Shown here piece after piece: positions 9,101 to 19,100 of a DNA stretch of 36,071 nt. Source of the stretch: Candidatus Brocadiia bacterium (lineage in GTDB: Bacteria; Planctomycetota; Uabimicrobiia; Uabimicrobiales; JABWCH01); assembly GCA_013359215.1 (NCBI GenBank), contig JABWCH010000008.1, positions 1 through 36,071 of the forward strand, written 5' to 3'. Position numbers and translations under genes: made by a program. Position 1 is the stretch's first letter, and every line of letters begins with the position of its first letter. Under the pieces are notes generated by a model, which saw nothing but the letters and a program-made list of their open reading frames with translations, was not told the DNA's origin and ran no database searches.

Positions 9101-9253
9101 TTGCCTTTGGTTTTAGAAGGGAACAAAGCAGGCAATGAAATTCAATCTCCCATGGCACTTGTAATTTTAGGAGGATTGTTTACGTCTACTTTGCTTAATA
9201 TGATTGTAATTCCTAGCCTTTTTTTAAAATTCGGCTTGTCACAAACCAAATAA
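6146..9253 (+). CDS. Heavy-metal efflux RND permease (CusA/CzcA family)
   Basis: A full-length 1035-residue inner-membrane proton-driven antiporter of the HME-RND type. TM1 is near residues 10-30, followed by a large periplasmic loop with the conserved block AANVRRVRSSSSLG. The central TM bundle carries GMLVDDAIVFIEN, where Asp410 and Asp411 correspond to the proton-relay acidic positions of the family. A second periplasmic loop and a final bundle (ATRNGIMLVSHYQYL and the TALTTGLGLLP segment) follow. The motif differs from the DFG..VDGAVV of zinc/cobalt/nickel CzcA and from the VDAAIVMIEN of copper/silver CusA, so the metal cannot be assigned. The ATG is preceded by AAGGAG (6131-6136). It probably forms one transcript with the adaptor upstream and the channel gene, whose start is 12 nt after the stop. 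Confidence 0.95.
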   Translation: MDKIIQLSLTHRFLVLILTLSIVALGVFLFPKLVVDIFPDLTAPTVTIMTETPGLAPEETELQVTFPIETAMNGAANVRRVRSSSSLGLSVVWVEFDWGTDIFLARQLVNEKLQTIQENLPPSIHQPMMSPISSIMGEIILVGLSYKDVAKNKQEQMERMLNLRSLADWDIRRRLLAVSGVSQVVPIGGGVKEFQVLIYPEKLRHYGITLEEVENALRKSNENFSGGIYFESGQENIIRGIGRIKNRADIENSVVTLREKVPVLLKHLADVRFGAAVKRGDGSVNGEEAVILSVQKQPHANTLELTKKLDEILEQFQISNPDINVNSHIFRQSDFITVAIDNVKKSLWEGAILVFLILLPFMGSLRVTMITAIAIPLSLLVAILSMYFFKLSINTMTLGGMAIAIGMLVDDAIVFIENIVRRLRQNEQQPEQLKKDQRSVIFHACMEVLNAILFATLIIIVVFLPLFFLSGVEGRMFQPLGFSFVFALFASLIVALTLTPALGSYLLSDAKFLQQDKDPIILRYFKWCYHPILNLSLQFPKCIICFAAIVMISGFFLFSLLGKSFLPGFNEGSLTVIVETLPGTSLDQSNVLGKMAEKILLQRSEVLSTARRTGRSELDEHAEGVHFSEIDVRIQLEGKNREQILSSIRKELASIPGALVSIGQPISHRIDHILSGTEAAIAVKLYGDNLDTMRQIAQQIREQMEKVDGVVDLFVEQQINIPQTQIVVHRDKASQYGLQVEDVASQVQISLAGKQVSRMMDGEKSYDILLRFEDRSRDNFEAIGACLIDTPSGKIPLSQISTVRKTMGPNIINRENVKRKIVVQANVSGRDLGNVIADIKKMIAPLNIEKNKGYYVVYGGQFESQENAAQLIFFLSILAMGCIFFFLYMALETLRAAVLVIANLPLAVAGGVVAIFFSNGILSVASMIGFITLFGIATRNGIMLVSHYQYLMDHEGKTLYEAIYVGSMERLAAIMMTALTTGLGLLPLVLEGNKAGNEIQSPMALVILGGLFTSTLLNMIVIPSLFLKFGLSQTK

Positions 9254-9265
9254 ATGAGGGATACT

Positions 9266-10606
9266 ATGAAAGTATTTTTATTTTTTTTAGGGTCTATGAT
9301 GATTCTAGCAGGATGCAGCTCTTCTGTTAGTTTTTTAGCAGACGATTTCGATGGAGTTGATGAATCTAAAGTCTTTTCTAATGGAAATGAAATCCATGCT
9401 CAGGTTTCTGATTTATCGATTAGCAAAAAAATTGAATCTCTGGATATAAACAAAGCAGTAGAGTATACAATCCAATACAATCCTGAATTGCAAAAGCACA
9501 AAAAACTGGTAAGGCAAATCGCTGCCGATGGAAAACAGGCTGACCTATATCCCAACCCTACTTTGGAATTTTTAGTAGAAGGATTCCATCTTGATTCAGG
9601 AAAAGGATTCCGCGATTCAGAAATCACGATTGAAGTAAGCCAGGAAATTCTTTTAGGAAAGGGAAAATTTCACAGTGTTCAGGCTTTGAGCCATGAACAA
9701 AAAGCTGCCCTGGCATCTTTTTATGCTTTACGCAGGGAAGCCATAGCTCGTGTAAAAAAATCCTTTATAAACGTTTTGTACATCCAGGAAAGTTTGAAAG
9801 TAGCCCAGACTTTAAAAGAAAATGCGTTTTCCCTTGTAGAAATTCTGGAAGCAAAATATAAAGAAGGAATTTTAAAAGAGGTAGAATTGCTCTCGGCAAA
9901 GACTTTTCTTGCCCGACGCGAGGGCGATATCGTGAATTTATTACAAAAACTGACATTAGCTAAAAGGCAACTCGCAGCAGATATTGGAAATATAAGCCTG
10001 GCAGATGAAAATTTCGTTGGTGATTTGCAGCCTGTTTTCTATGCCCAGGATTTAATGCACTTGAAAACTATAGCTATGAGGAATCCCTTAGTTGTGGAAG
10101 CACAATATCAAATAGAGCAGCAAAAAAGCCTTTTAGCCGAGGCTCAGGCCAAACAAATTCCTAATATAACATTGTTCCTGGGATACCGCCGCAATGAAGC
10201 ATCGGATGAAAATACAGCGCAAATTGGGTTCAGCATTCCCCTGCCTATCTTCAATCGAAACCAGGGACAAATTGAAAGCAAGCAACTTTCCATGGAAGCA
10301 TCTCAAGAAAATTTAAAACTCATTCAGAACAATCTCTTTTCCCAGATAGGAGACGCTCATAGCTCTCACCAGGAAGTTCATAAGCAAATAGAGATCTTGC
10401 AAAATCACACCTTGCCTTTAGCAAAAAGATCCCTGGACCTTGCTAAAATAGAATTCGAAGAAGGCCGCCAGTCTTTTTTGCTATACCTCGAAGCCAACAG
10501 GGCCTATCACGAAGCTCAAAGTGACTACCTGGACGCAGTAAAAAAAGCCAATGACACACAAATTGAACTGGAAAGACTATTGGGTATTTCCTCGGTAAAG
10601 CAATAA
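9266..10606 (+). CDS. TolC-family outer-membrane efflux lipoprotein (CusC/CzcC-like)
   Basis: This protein should form the outer-membrane channel of the efflux complex. The start at 9266 gives MKVFLFFLGSMMILAGCSS, a lipoprotein signal with lipobox LAGC, and has GAGGG at 9256-9260 five nt upstream. The ATG at 9254 directly abuts the pump stop, has no ribosome binding site of its own and adds only four residues. The mature protein has two OEP repeats: KAVEYTIQYNPELQKHKK opens the first (about 60-230) and MRNPLVVEAQYQIEQQK the second (about 270-440). Long amphipathic helices rich in Ala, Leu, Gln and Glu are typical of TolC coils. At 446 residues it has normal family length. Gene order adaptor-pump-channel is unusual only in that the channel gene is last. 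Confidence 0.93.
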   Translation: MKVFLFFLGSMMILAGCSSSVSFLADDFDGVDESKVFSNGNEIHAQVSDLSISKKIESLDINKAVEYTIQYNPELQKHKKLVRQIAADGKQADLYPNPTLEFLVEGFHLDSGKGFRDSEITIEVSQEILLGKGKFHSVQALSHEQKAALASFYALRREAIARVKKSFINVLYIQESLKVAQTLKENAFSLVEILEAKYKEGILKEVELLSAKTFLARREGDIVNLLQKLTLAKRQLAADIGNISLADENFVGDLQPVFYAQDLMHLKTIAMRNPLVVEAQYQIEQQKSLLAEAQAKQIPNITLFLGYRRNEASDENTAQIGFSIPLPIFNRNQGQIESKQLSMEASQENLKLIQNNLFSQIGDAHSSHQEVHKQIEILQNHTLPLAKRSLDLAKIEFEEGRQSFLLYLEANRAYHEAQSDYLDAVKKANDTQIELERLLGISSVKQ

Positions 10607-10630
10607 AACCCGATACAATAAAGGATTTTT

Positions 10631-11098
10631 ATGGATGATCTTGTCTATTTAACCAATCCGAGTTCAGGCCAAACATGGGGATTGAATCAAACCCAAAAGA
10701 ACATTATTGGTAGAGGTATTTCTAAAAACAAGGAAGGCAACCTTATTTTGCTATCGCATCCTACTGTATCGAAACTGCACGCCCATCTTTGGTTAGATGA
10801 ACCAACGCAACGATGGTATTTTGAAAATATCAGTAAAAACGGTTCGGCTATCAATGGCAAAGATATTTTCGGTAAAAAAGTTCTTTACAATGGCGATAAA
10901 ATCACAATAGGCCCTTTCGAACTTTTCTTTTGCGAAAACTTACTAAGCAATGAAGAAGGTACTGTAGAAGTCAAAAAAACAGGTAACTTTTCATCTCCTG
11001 TCAACAGTATAAGCAAAGCAGAAATAGTCACAATCTTTCTTATTTTTGGATTTGCCCTTGCTTTATTTTATGTTTTGATAAAAAAAATGTCACCCTGA
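10631..11098 (+). CDS. FHA-domain protein with C-terminal membrane anchor
   Basis: A 155-residue protein. The forkhead-associated domain (about residues 1-105) shows the phosphothreonine-binding landmarks: NIIGRG (Gly-Arg), SHPTVSKLHAHLWL (Ser and His), and NISKNGSAING (Asn and Gly). A single C-terminal hydrophobic helix (about 130-151, IVTIFLIFGFALALFYVLI) followed by KKMSP suggests a tail anchor with the FHA domain facing the cytoplasm. The start is supported by AAAGG about 7 nt upstream. It lies only 24 nt after the efflux channel gene, so it is probably co-transcribed, which is unusual for a metal-efflux operon. FHA domains bind phosphothreonine made by Ser/Thr kinases; the only such kinase in the window is 20 kb away at 31490. 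A physical link is inference. Confidence 0.88.
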   Translation: MDDLVYLTNPSSGQTWGLNQTQKNIIGRGISKNKEGNLILLSHPTVSKLHAHLWLDEPTQRWYFENISKNGSAINGKDIFGKKVLYNGDKITIGPFELFFCENLLSNEEGTVEVKKTGNFSSPVNSISKAEIVTIFLIFGFALALFYVLIKKMSP

Positions 11099-11113
11099 TA
11101 TAGGCATTTGTTC

Positions 11114-11137
11114 AAAAGTTTATGTCCTAAAACTTTT
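11114..11137. terminator. Symmetric hairpin between convergent genes
   Basis: AAAAGTTT (11114-11121) and AAACTTTT (11130-11137) form a perfect 8-bp stem with an 8-nt loop. It sits between the end of the FHA gene and the end of the minus-strand FGE-fold gene. No clear T-run follows on either strand, so a terminator role is uncertain. Confidence 0.35.
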
Positions 11138-11195
11138 ACATTAGAGTAAAGGATAGGTAACGCTGTCAACTTAAGGAAGCGGACTGCCATAAATC

Positions 11196-11213
11196 TAAAC
11201 TTAAACCTAAACG
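11196..11213. repeat. Three tandem copies of a TAAACN hexamer
   Basis: The sequence reads TAAACT TAAACC TAAACG in direct succession in the convergent intergenic space. Its role is unknown and it may be chance in AT-rich sequence. Confidence 0.4.
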
Positions 11214-11242
11214 CCTTTATATATATCGTCATCCGTCGTAAT

Positions 11243-13126
11243 CTATGGTAGAAAAAAGCCCTGTAAGGGAATCTCTATAAGGGGCTGTATGGGATGGGAG
11301 GTTTCTATCTTGAGGATGCCTCGGAATTCTCCTTGCTTTGTTTCTTGTGGAGGCTGCAATTTTAAAACAATGGCATATCGGGAATCGGTTATGGGCTTTG
11401 TCTCTATAACAAGGAAAGAGATGTCGCTAGAAACAGAGTTTAAAGCAAAAGGCTTTTGGTTCTCCGAGGATACTTCAAGGGAAAAAGATGCGTCTTTTCT
11501 CTTGCTGCTGGTTGTTCCCAAACTGATATAGTTGCGAGATAGTACAATAGGGCCCGTAGCGTATGCGAAAACAGGAATTCTATGCTTTTCCTTGGGGTTA
11601 ATGCTGATTTCCAGGAAGCCCTGGTGTCTGCCAAAAGGAATGTCTTCTTTAGGAGATATAGAAACCTCCCATCCTCTTTGCTTTCCAGGATAAAAGCCTT
11701 CTACCATAGTCTTTTTGGTATTCCAGATAAAATAAGGAAGAGTACACTGGATTTCTATATTTTTATTTTCTTTTGCTGCTATTTTCAAGGTTCGTTGGAT
11801 TCTTGAACCCTGCCGAAATTCCCCAAAATTGATTTGTTTTTCCGATATTATATCGCTTAGCAATACAGAACCTTCGATCAAAAATACGAGAAGCTTATTC
11901 TTTCCATGGTCTGTGATTATCCTGAGTTCTTGCCGCTGATATCCTCTTCTTCCTGCTGGATTAAAGGATACATCCAATGCTATTTCTTGCCCAGAGGCAA
12001 GCGAGTTGCTTTGGGGCTTGCTAACCACACATCCGCAGGCAGAACGTATTTCCAGAAGATGGATTTCCTTTTTTGTCTGGTTTTTGATGCTGACTTTTGT
12101 ATGAAGAGTCTTTTCCTGGGAAATATTTCCCATATTCCAGTGCGAAGGTTCTATGATTACACTCCCATTTTCTTCCAATGAAAGGTTTTTAGGCAAAGAA
12201 GGATTGGTTAAATCCCTTTCTTTTTCTTGTGGATTTTTTACCAGTTCCAGGGTCTTTTCCCCAAAATCCATAGCAACCCTCGCACCAATATAGCCAATTT
12301 GGGTTGTTTCAGAAGCTTCCTTAGAATATCTGGGAGTGCAATAAAGAGAAGCATGTTTATAAGATCCGCCACGGAATATCCTACTATCGGGAGCATTGCC
12401 TTTATCTGCACACCATTCACATACATTGCCTAGCATATCATAGAATCCAAATGGATTGCAAGCTTGTTTTCCTACTTCCTGCAAAGATCCACCAGAATTT
12501 TTATCAAACCAGGCATGGCTTGATAGTTTCTCTGCATCATCCCCCCAGGGAAACTTACTGGGGGAATTCCCAAGACAAGCATATTCCCACTCTTCGCAAG
12601 AAGGAATGCGAAAGCCTGCCTTTTGGCAAAAATCCTGCAATTCTTGCCAGGAAATAGATTCCACAGGCAAATCTGCTTTTCTTCGATTTTGTGCAGGGTT
12701 TTTGCCCATAATTTTTTGCCATTGCCTTTGTGTTATTTCATATTTGCTCAACCAAAAGGGATTTTTCTGAGCTTTCCCTTGGGGAACAAGAATGAAAATA
12801 ATGCCGTTTGGATGAGCATATTCCAAAAAACCCTGCGAATTCACAGAATAGGCTTTGTCTTTTATATCGGGCAATCTTTCCATGGTTTCTCTTCCATATC
12901 GGGCTTCACAAAGCAAAATCACCTCAGATTTTGCCTTTGTGAATTGCTTCAGAGATTCGTCTAAAAAAGATTTTTGGACAGGCTCTTGCGTTTTCTTCAG
13001 GGGCAAAGCTTGTTTTATTTTGCTTTCTTTTGCTTTGGGAACTATGCTACTTTGTTTTTTTTCAGGCCAAAAGAAAACGGCAAAGAGCAAAGCAAGCAAC
13101 AGCAGAATAGCCAGGATTTTTTTCAT
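11243..13126 (-). CDS. Membrane-anchored SUMF1/FGE-fold plus DUF1573 protein
   Basis: A 627-residue protein with an N-terminal hydrophobic helix (about 3-20, MKKILAILLLLALLFAVFFW) that should export or anchor it. A formylglycine-generating-enzyme-like domain spans about 105-282: WLSKYEITQRQWQKIMG, VESISWQELQDFCQKAGF, PSCEEWEYACLG, GFYDMLGNVCEWC, RGGSY. In true aerobic FGE two cysteines follow GGS(Y/W); here the first is replaced by His (RGGSYKHASLYC) and only the second remains. Formylglycine formation is therefore unlikely and a binding or scaffold role is more plausible. A DUF1573 domain follows (about 320-415) with its CGC signature near residue 364, then two more Ig-like beta domains to the end. 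The start is one nt after the stop of the giant DUF11 gene (TAGCATG), implying translational coupling and a shared function at the cell envelope. Confidence 0.88.
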   Translation of the reverse strand: MKKILAILLLLALLFAVFFWPEKKQSSIVPKAKESKIKQALPLKKTQEPVQKSFLDESLKQFTKAKSEVILLCEARYGRETMERLPDIKDKAYSVNSQGFLEYAHPNGIIFILVPQGKAQKNPFWLSKYEITQRQWQKIMGKNPAQNRRKADLPVESISWQELQDFCQKAGFRIPSCEEWEYACLGNSPSKFPWGDDAEKLSSHAWFDKNSGGSLQEVGKQACNPFGFYDMLGNVCEWCADKGNAPDSRIFRGGSYKHASLYCTPRYSKEASETTQIGYIGARVAMDFGEKTLELVKNPQEKERDLTNPSLPKNLSLEENGSVIIEPSHWNMGNISQEKTLHTKVSIKNQTKKEIHLLEIRSACGCVVSKPQSNSLASGQEIALDVSFNPAGRRGYQRQELRIITDHGKNKLLVFLIEGSVLLSDIISEKQINFGEFRQGSRIQRTLKIAAKENKNIEIQCTLPYFIWNTKKTMVEGFYPGKQRGWEVSISPKEDIPFGRHQGFLEISINPKEKHRIPVFAYATGPIVLSRNYISLGTTSSKRKDASFSLEVSSENQKPFALNSVSSDISFLVIETKPITDSRYAIVLKLQPPQETKQGEFRGILKIETSHPIQPLIEIPLQGFFLP

Positions 13127-13127
13127 G

Positions 13128-16100
13128 CTACTTCACCTTGACCTTATACTCTATTCTTCCTGTCTGACCAGGCAAAATTTCTAAAGCTCCCATACGAAGG
13201 TACAAAACATTATTTTCTATGCTTCCCTGGTCAGAATCCACATCCGCTGTAAGATAGAATGAATTGCCATCAGGCTTTATCCATAAAATTTCTTTGTATT
13301 TGCTATCATCTGGGTCTAAGAAAGAAGCCTGAATCTCAACAACATAGCTGATAGGATCATGAAGTATTACATCTTTAACTATTGTTGTTCCTATATTTTT
13401 ATATTCCACTCTATAATGCAATATTTCGCCAGGTATTGCCGTTGATTTATCTACTGTTTTTGTCAATCGGAGAAGTCCTGAAGCATTGCTTGATGTTACA
13501 GTAACAATATCTACTTTGGTAATCTTTATATTCGAATCCAGAGTAGAAACTGCTGTCAAAGTATAGGCATCCATGATTCCCAAAGAAATTCCCTGGGGTA
13601 CAAATCCTTTTACAATGATTTCCGTAGTTGTGGAAGCATCTACAATAGTCTCCACAATAGGCCCAGAAAGAATATTTCCGCTTCCGTCTCCTCGATAAAT
13701 CAAATAGCTCCAGCCTTGCTGGCTTGTAGGCAAATCTATATTGAAGCGCACATTGTCTTGTTCAACAGCAAAATTTTTCAAAATATGGCGATAGTAAACC
13801 GTTTGTCCTGGCAATGCGGTTGTGATATTATCAGGAGCAAAGAGAATTCCTGGCTTTGTTGCTACAACTTCATTGGAAGAAATCTGAAGCCGAGAAGGAA
13901 GCTTGATAGCAGGCCATAAAGAAACACCATGGTTGTCCCAGGAAAAAGAAGCAGTATTCTTCATAGATTGGCCCATAGGAACAACAGCACCACTCTCAAA
14001 AGTGCTGCTCACAAGAGCCGTGACCACGATTTGCCTTTGTTCGTTCGGCAGTATATCCCCTAAAGCAGCTTTGTTGGCCGTAAACTTGCGCCCTGCCCAT
14101 GTTCCGTGAGAAACGCTCTGGATAACCAGACCGTCAGGAACAGTGTCTTCAACCAAAGGGTTGAACAAGGTAGCGTTGATCTGTGTTTTAGGAACAAGAA
14201 TCGTATATTCCATAGTATCCCCATTTTTGGCTGTTACTGCAGTGGCTTCGCCATTGATCTTCTGCGATTTCTGCAATTCTGGCATGGGAGTCGTCAGCGT
14301 GATGGTTTGCTCTAAAGGCCCGTACATTCGACGATCAGGGTTGCCTGAAGAATCAGGGAGACTAAAGTATTCTTCCAATTTTGCAGGTATTAAAAGACTA
14401 GAAGCCTGTATGCGCCCTGCTCCAATCGTAGCATCGGCCTGGAGCTGATAGTCTATTTGGATGTTACTCTCGGCTGCAATTTGAGAAATATCCCATGTAA
14501 TGATCCCTGTTAGTATATCATAGCTATAAGGATGAGAAGACGAAACAACCCCAGAAGAGCGCATTCCCATCGGAATCACTGCGGTTACTTTGGTCTCATA
14601 AGCAATGGAATTGTTTGTGCCACTGTTTTGCAAAGTAATTCTCAAGTCTACAGTGTCGCTCGCTCCTATAACCGCAGAAACAGGAGAAACTAGCGTGTGA
14701 GTCAAAGAAAGATTCGGCTCATAAATAAATATTTGCGAATCGTTTGTGGTTATGTTTATGCTGGTAGACGGGTCATTATCCGTTGTATTGTAGGTATATT
14801 CTGCCTTATTTACAATGGTATCTCCTGCCATGACTTGATTTCCATTGGCATATTGTCCCAATACCCTCACTTCAATTTCGAAACGCAAGGCAGTTCCGCC
14901 TGTAAGATCCCCTACATCATTGATTTCCAGAGTGCTCTCGCCTGTTACTGGATCAGGATCAGGCAAAGGGGATGGCACTGTGCCATGAGAAGCTGTTGCC
15001 TTGACTATTTTGAGTCCATTGGGTACGATGTCTTTGAATACCATATCATAAGCGGATGTCCCAGAGGGAATCGAAAATTCTATGATGTATGTCCCCTTTT
15101 CGCCAATAGTAGCATTCTTGTCATAATCAGGAGGACTACTCCCTTGCGTGTATTCTACAAAGATTGTCTTTGTGGAACTAGGGAGATTCTCTGTATATAA
15201 GGTTGTAGAAGCATTGGCTGTTGTATAAATCTTTTCTTCATCAGAAGAAGCATCTTTTCGGCTTCTGTATGTTGCATTGGCTGTATTTGTCAGAGTAAGG
15301 CCAGCACCGATTCCCGCATCTACCTGCGCCTGGTATGTTATAACCATTTTCTTGCCAGGCAAAGTAGTGCTGGCAGGAATAGAAACATTGTCTGTATTAA
15401 AGGTTATGCCAAAAAGCCCTGTTCCAGAATTGTATGATGGTGTATAGTTGCCAGGATCTACAACAACATCGTTTGCAAGATCCGTATCCACTGTGACGGA
15501 TGTAATTGTTGGAGTTGTATTTCTCATCCCTGCTGGCAAAGTGTCCTGGAGGACAATATCATAGGCAGGGCTTAGGTATGTAGCCCTATAGTTCGTCAAT
15601 GTGACTGTGTATGTGACCATCTGGTTTTCCACTACATAATTGGGATCATCAATGTTTTCTGTTTTTGCGATGCTTAGATTTGGTTCAAAGATGCGAATAT
15701 TGGAATCCACGAGCAGCCTGGAATTATTGTTGGAAAAAACAGTCTGTGTCCCATCGCCAAACGTCACAGTAAAGTCAATTCGGGAACGGTGCGTTCTGGA
15801 ATTGGAAAAAACATTGTTGCTTCTTGCCCGAATGGGAAAATCCACCTGAAATTTTTTGGCAGTGCCTGCAATGCTAAAAGGAGCTGTAAAATTCCATCTT
15901 GCTGCCTGCGTGCCAATAGTAACGCCAGGGCCAGGCAAAGGGGTAAATGTGGCATCATTGTCTGGACCTGCGGATGCTGCTGATGGATATTTCAGTTGTG
16001 ATGGAATAGTATCCCCACTTGTAGAGCCATTTATCATGGAAACAGAGCTATAGTCACCATCCCCAAAGAAAGTCACAGTGACTCGGTAAGTAACATCCTG

Positions 16101-19100
16101 ACCTGGAGCAAGCTCCGCAGGTTCATTAGGTGTTGTATTGCCTGTAGGTGCGCCTGGTGTCCTTACTATGTCTACACCTGCTATATTCACTTTGGCCTGA
16201 TCCAGGCTATAGTTGCAGGTATCGAACCCTCCCTGGTCTTTGCATTTCCCTGTTACAACAACCGTGCTGCTAATCGAACCACCAGCAAAAGAGGTATCAG
16301 GATTGGTCTTTACTGTCACCTGGATGTTGTTTTTTATAAAGCTCGCCCCTGCATTTAAAGTAGCAGGAACACCTGTGGAAACACCGCTTGTCCAGGTAAT
16401 GGTTTGACCAGAGATTGTTCCATCATGGGCATTTGTGATACTAAAGCCTGAGCCAACTGTCAGAACAACATTATAGTTGCTGGCAGGAGCATCGCCATTG
16501 TTGGTAACTGTCATTGTCCAGGTGGATGTTTTATTGGAGGCTAAGCCTACTATATTTTCTGTTCCTGCTGTTATGGTAATATCCAGATCAGGGCTTACAG
16601 GATCTATGCTCGTGATATTGCTTAGTTGCGTTTGTACAACATCGCAAAGGTCTTTATAATCCACAGTAATCGCATTATTTACAAGAGGTACATTCGCAGG
16701 ATCATTGTTTAAATCTGTATCGCAATGAGTCCCATCTGTTTTTACATAAAACACAATCGTAAGAGTTTCATTGCTGGCTGCATAAAAAGTGGCAGAATGT
16801 GGATCAACACCCCAGGTAAGTTCTCTTTGATCGCCGCTTATTTGAGGTTCTTCCTGTTCTTCTGTAAAAGTATGAGATACTACGCTGGAGGTAATTTCTG
16901 CCCCGCCCGCGCTTGCGTCATAGATATAGCCTGTAGGTAAAGTATCTTTAACTAAGATATTGACTGCCTTGGCTGCTGTATTCGCAATGGTAATAGTAAC
17001 CTTGCCCTGGCATGTATTAAAATTTTCTAATGTTTGGTTGACGGCCAATGCTGTCTTTGCATTAACTACAATGGTAGCAGATGCCTCGGATGCAGGAATA
17101 GAGCAAGGGTCGGGTGAACCATTGCTTTGGTTGCATCCATAGCTAACTTTGGATGTTGTATTTTCTGGCCCATCGCAGGTATTCACATTGCTTTTATAGA
17201 CATAAACATGCGTTTCCCCTATGGGAATATCCTCCAAGCTAAAGTTGGGGAAGTTCGTTGTAATGGGATCTGGGGTATTGGTATCTCCTGCGATAAAGCT
17301 TCCAGGGATGTATGCCAGCCATTCGAGAATCGCCTCCTGAAGATTTACATTTTGAGCATTGGCATCCCCTGTATTCTTAATGCTAATCTGCCATTCTATA
17401 GGCAAAGTATTGTCATTGTAATATACCGTATCACTAAAACTCTCTGTTCCCTGCCTTCCTTTTTTGGTAATTGTGAGGTTAGGCTTAGACAGAGTGATTT
17501 TCAATATCAGCGTTGCCGTTGTATTTTGTGGGGGTTTATCGAGTTCACAAGGCTTGTTGTATTTGCCATAAACATCAATGCTCTGTTTGGCATAAAAATC
17601 GCAGTCAGACTGAGCCTGGAATCTCACAGTCAATGTAGATTTAGCAGCCAGTTCATAGAAAAGATTTGCCTGGGGGTCGCCTGGTGCTGGCCAATACAGA
17701 ATATTGCCATCAATAACAGGATCTTGCAAAGTAACCCAAGTACCGTTGTCTAGCTTCACTTCAGAAGTATTGGGAATATAGGCAAGCCCTGTATCTTTAA
17801 AATCCATATATGCACGATTGTTATAGCTGGCGACAGTGCTTGTGTTTTTGTAGGAAGCAATGATTTCTCCAGAACCGCACAGCAGGATAGCTTCTGTAGT
17901 GAGGTTTTGTATCTGCATAGAGCTTGTAGGCATCGTAAAAACAGGCTTATTCAAAACAACGATATCGCAATTTTCCCCTTGGCATCCAAAAAGTGCTGTT
18001 ACTCTGCTTGCGTTAGCCAGATCGCATGTTGTTCCGCTCAACTCTACATGAATTTCCACGGTTTTAGTTTCATTTGGCAGCATGCTTCCTAGATCCCAGG
18101 ATAAACCATCGACAGTGCTGTCTGGAGTTGCGTTCACTCCATCTATCGTAGAGCTTTTGTATACAAACAGGCCGCTGATTCTATTGATTACTTTCGTGTT
18201 ATAAGTCGCTCCAGAACCTTTGTTTGTAACGATCATACGCCATACGACATCTTTTGTTAAAATAGCGATTTCCTCTGGAGTAACCAGCAATTCCAGGCTT
18301 CCTTTATTGATCAGCGTAGGCTTTGAATTGGCTGTTTCGTTTCTTGCTATTGCAAGGCCATCTTTATAATCCAGCCTGGCATTGAAGGAATTTCCAGGAG
18401 GAAGGCACTTGCGGACAACATGCAAGGTCAATGTCCCGCCTTCTGTTATCTGGCCTACGAAAGTAAAGGTCTTCGCAGATCCTGAATTTCCTATTATAGG
18501 TGTCTTCCCATTGAATCCTGTGGTATTTTCCAGACTTATATATACGTAATTATCCTGATAATACGTAATAACAACATTTTCGCCAGAAGCTGTGGGCCAA
18601 TTTGTTTCCTGCCCGACAACCAGATCAATATCAAAGTCTTCACAACTGTTTATAACATCCTTAGCATTGATAGCAAGCGTAAGCTTGGTACGTGATACAG
18701 TTACGTTTATACCCTGATAGTATGTTCCTGGCAAGGTATTGCAACTGCCCGTGTTTCCCTTGATAAATAAAATACTAGGATCAACAAAAGTAGTCTTGCT
18801 TCCTGAAGTGATAGATGTGTCGTTGAGCCTTGTGGTATAGCGAATATAAAAAGTTTTGCCTTTTACATTATCATCCGCAAAAACATCCTTTAGAAAATCC
18901 AGTTTGATCTTCAGGTTTGGGGATGTTTCCGTAATATAGGAAGGATCTATGGCAATGAAATTGACACCATCAATACTATATTCAGGGCTACCTATATAGG
19001 TCTGGCTATTTTGTAAACTTTCTGTAAACATGGAGTCTGTAAAAGATCCAGGAACATCTACGCCCAGAGTATAGGTGTTTGTGTAAGTAATGTTCTTCCC

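Noticed and set aside
9254..9265. ATG directly after the pump stop as start of the channel protein
   Set aside because: No spacing for a ribosome binding site, whereas ATG 9266 has GAGGG five nt upstream and a clean lipoprotein signal.
11243..13126. Active formylglycine-generating enzyme
   Set aside because: Only one of the two catalytic Cys is present, and no sulfatase gene is in the window; the same argument applies to 35144-35944.
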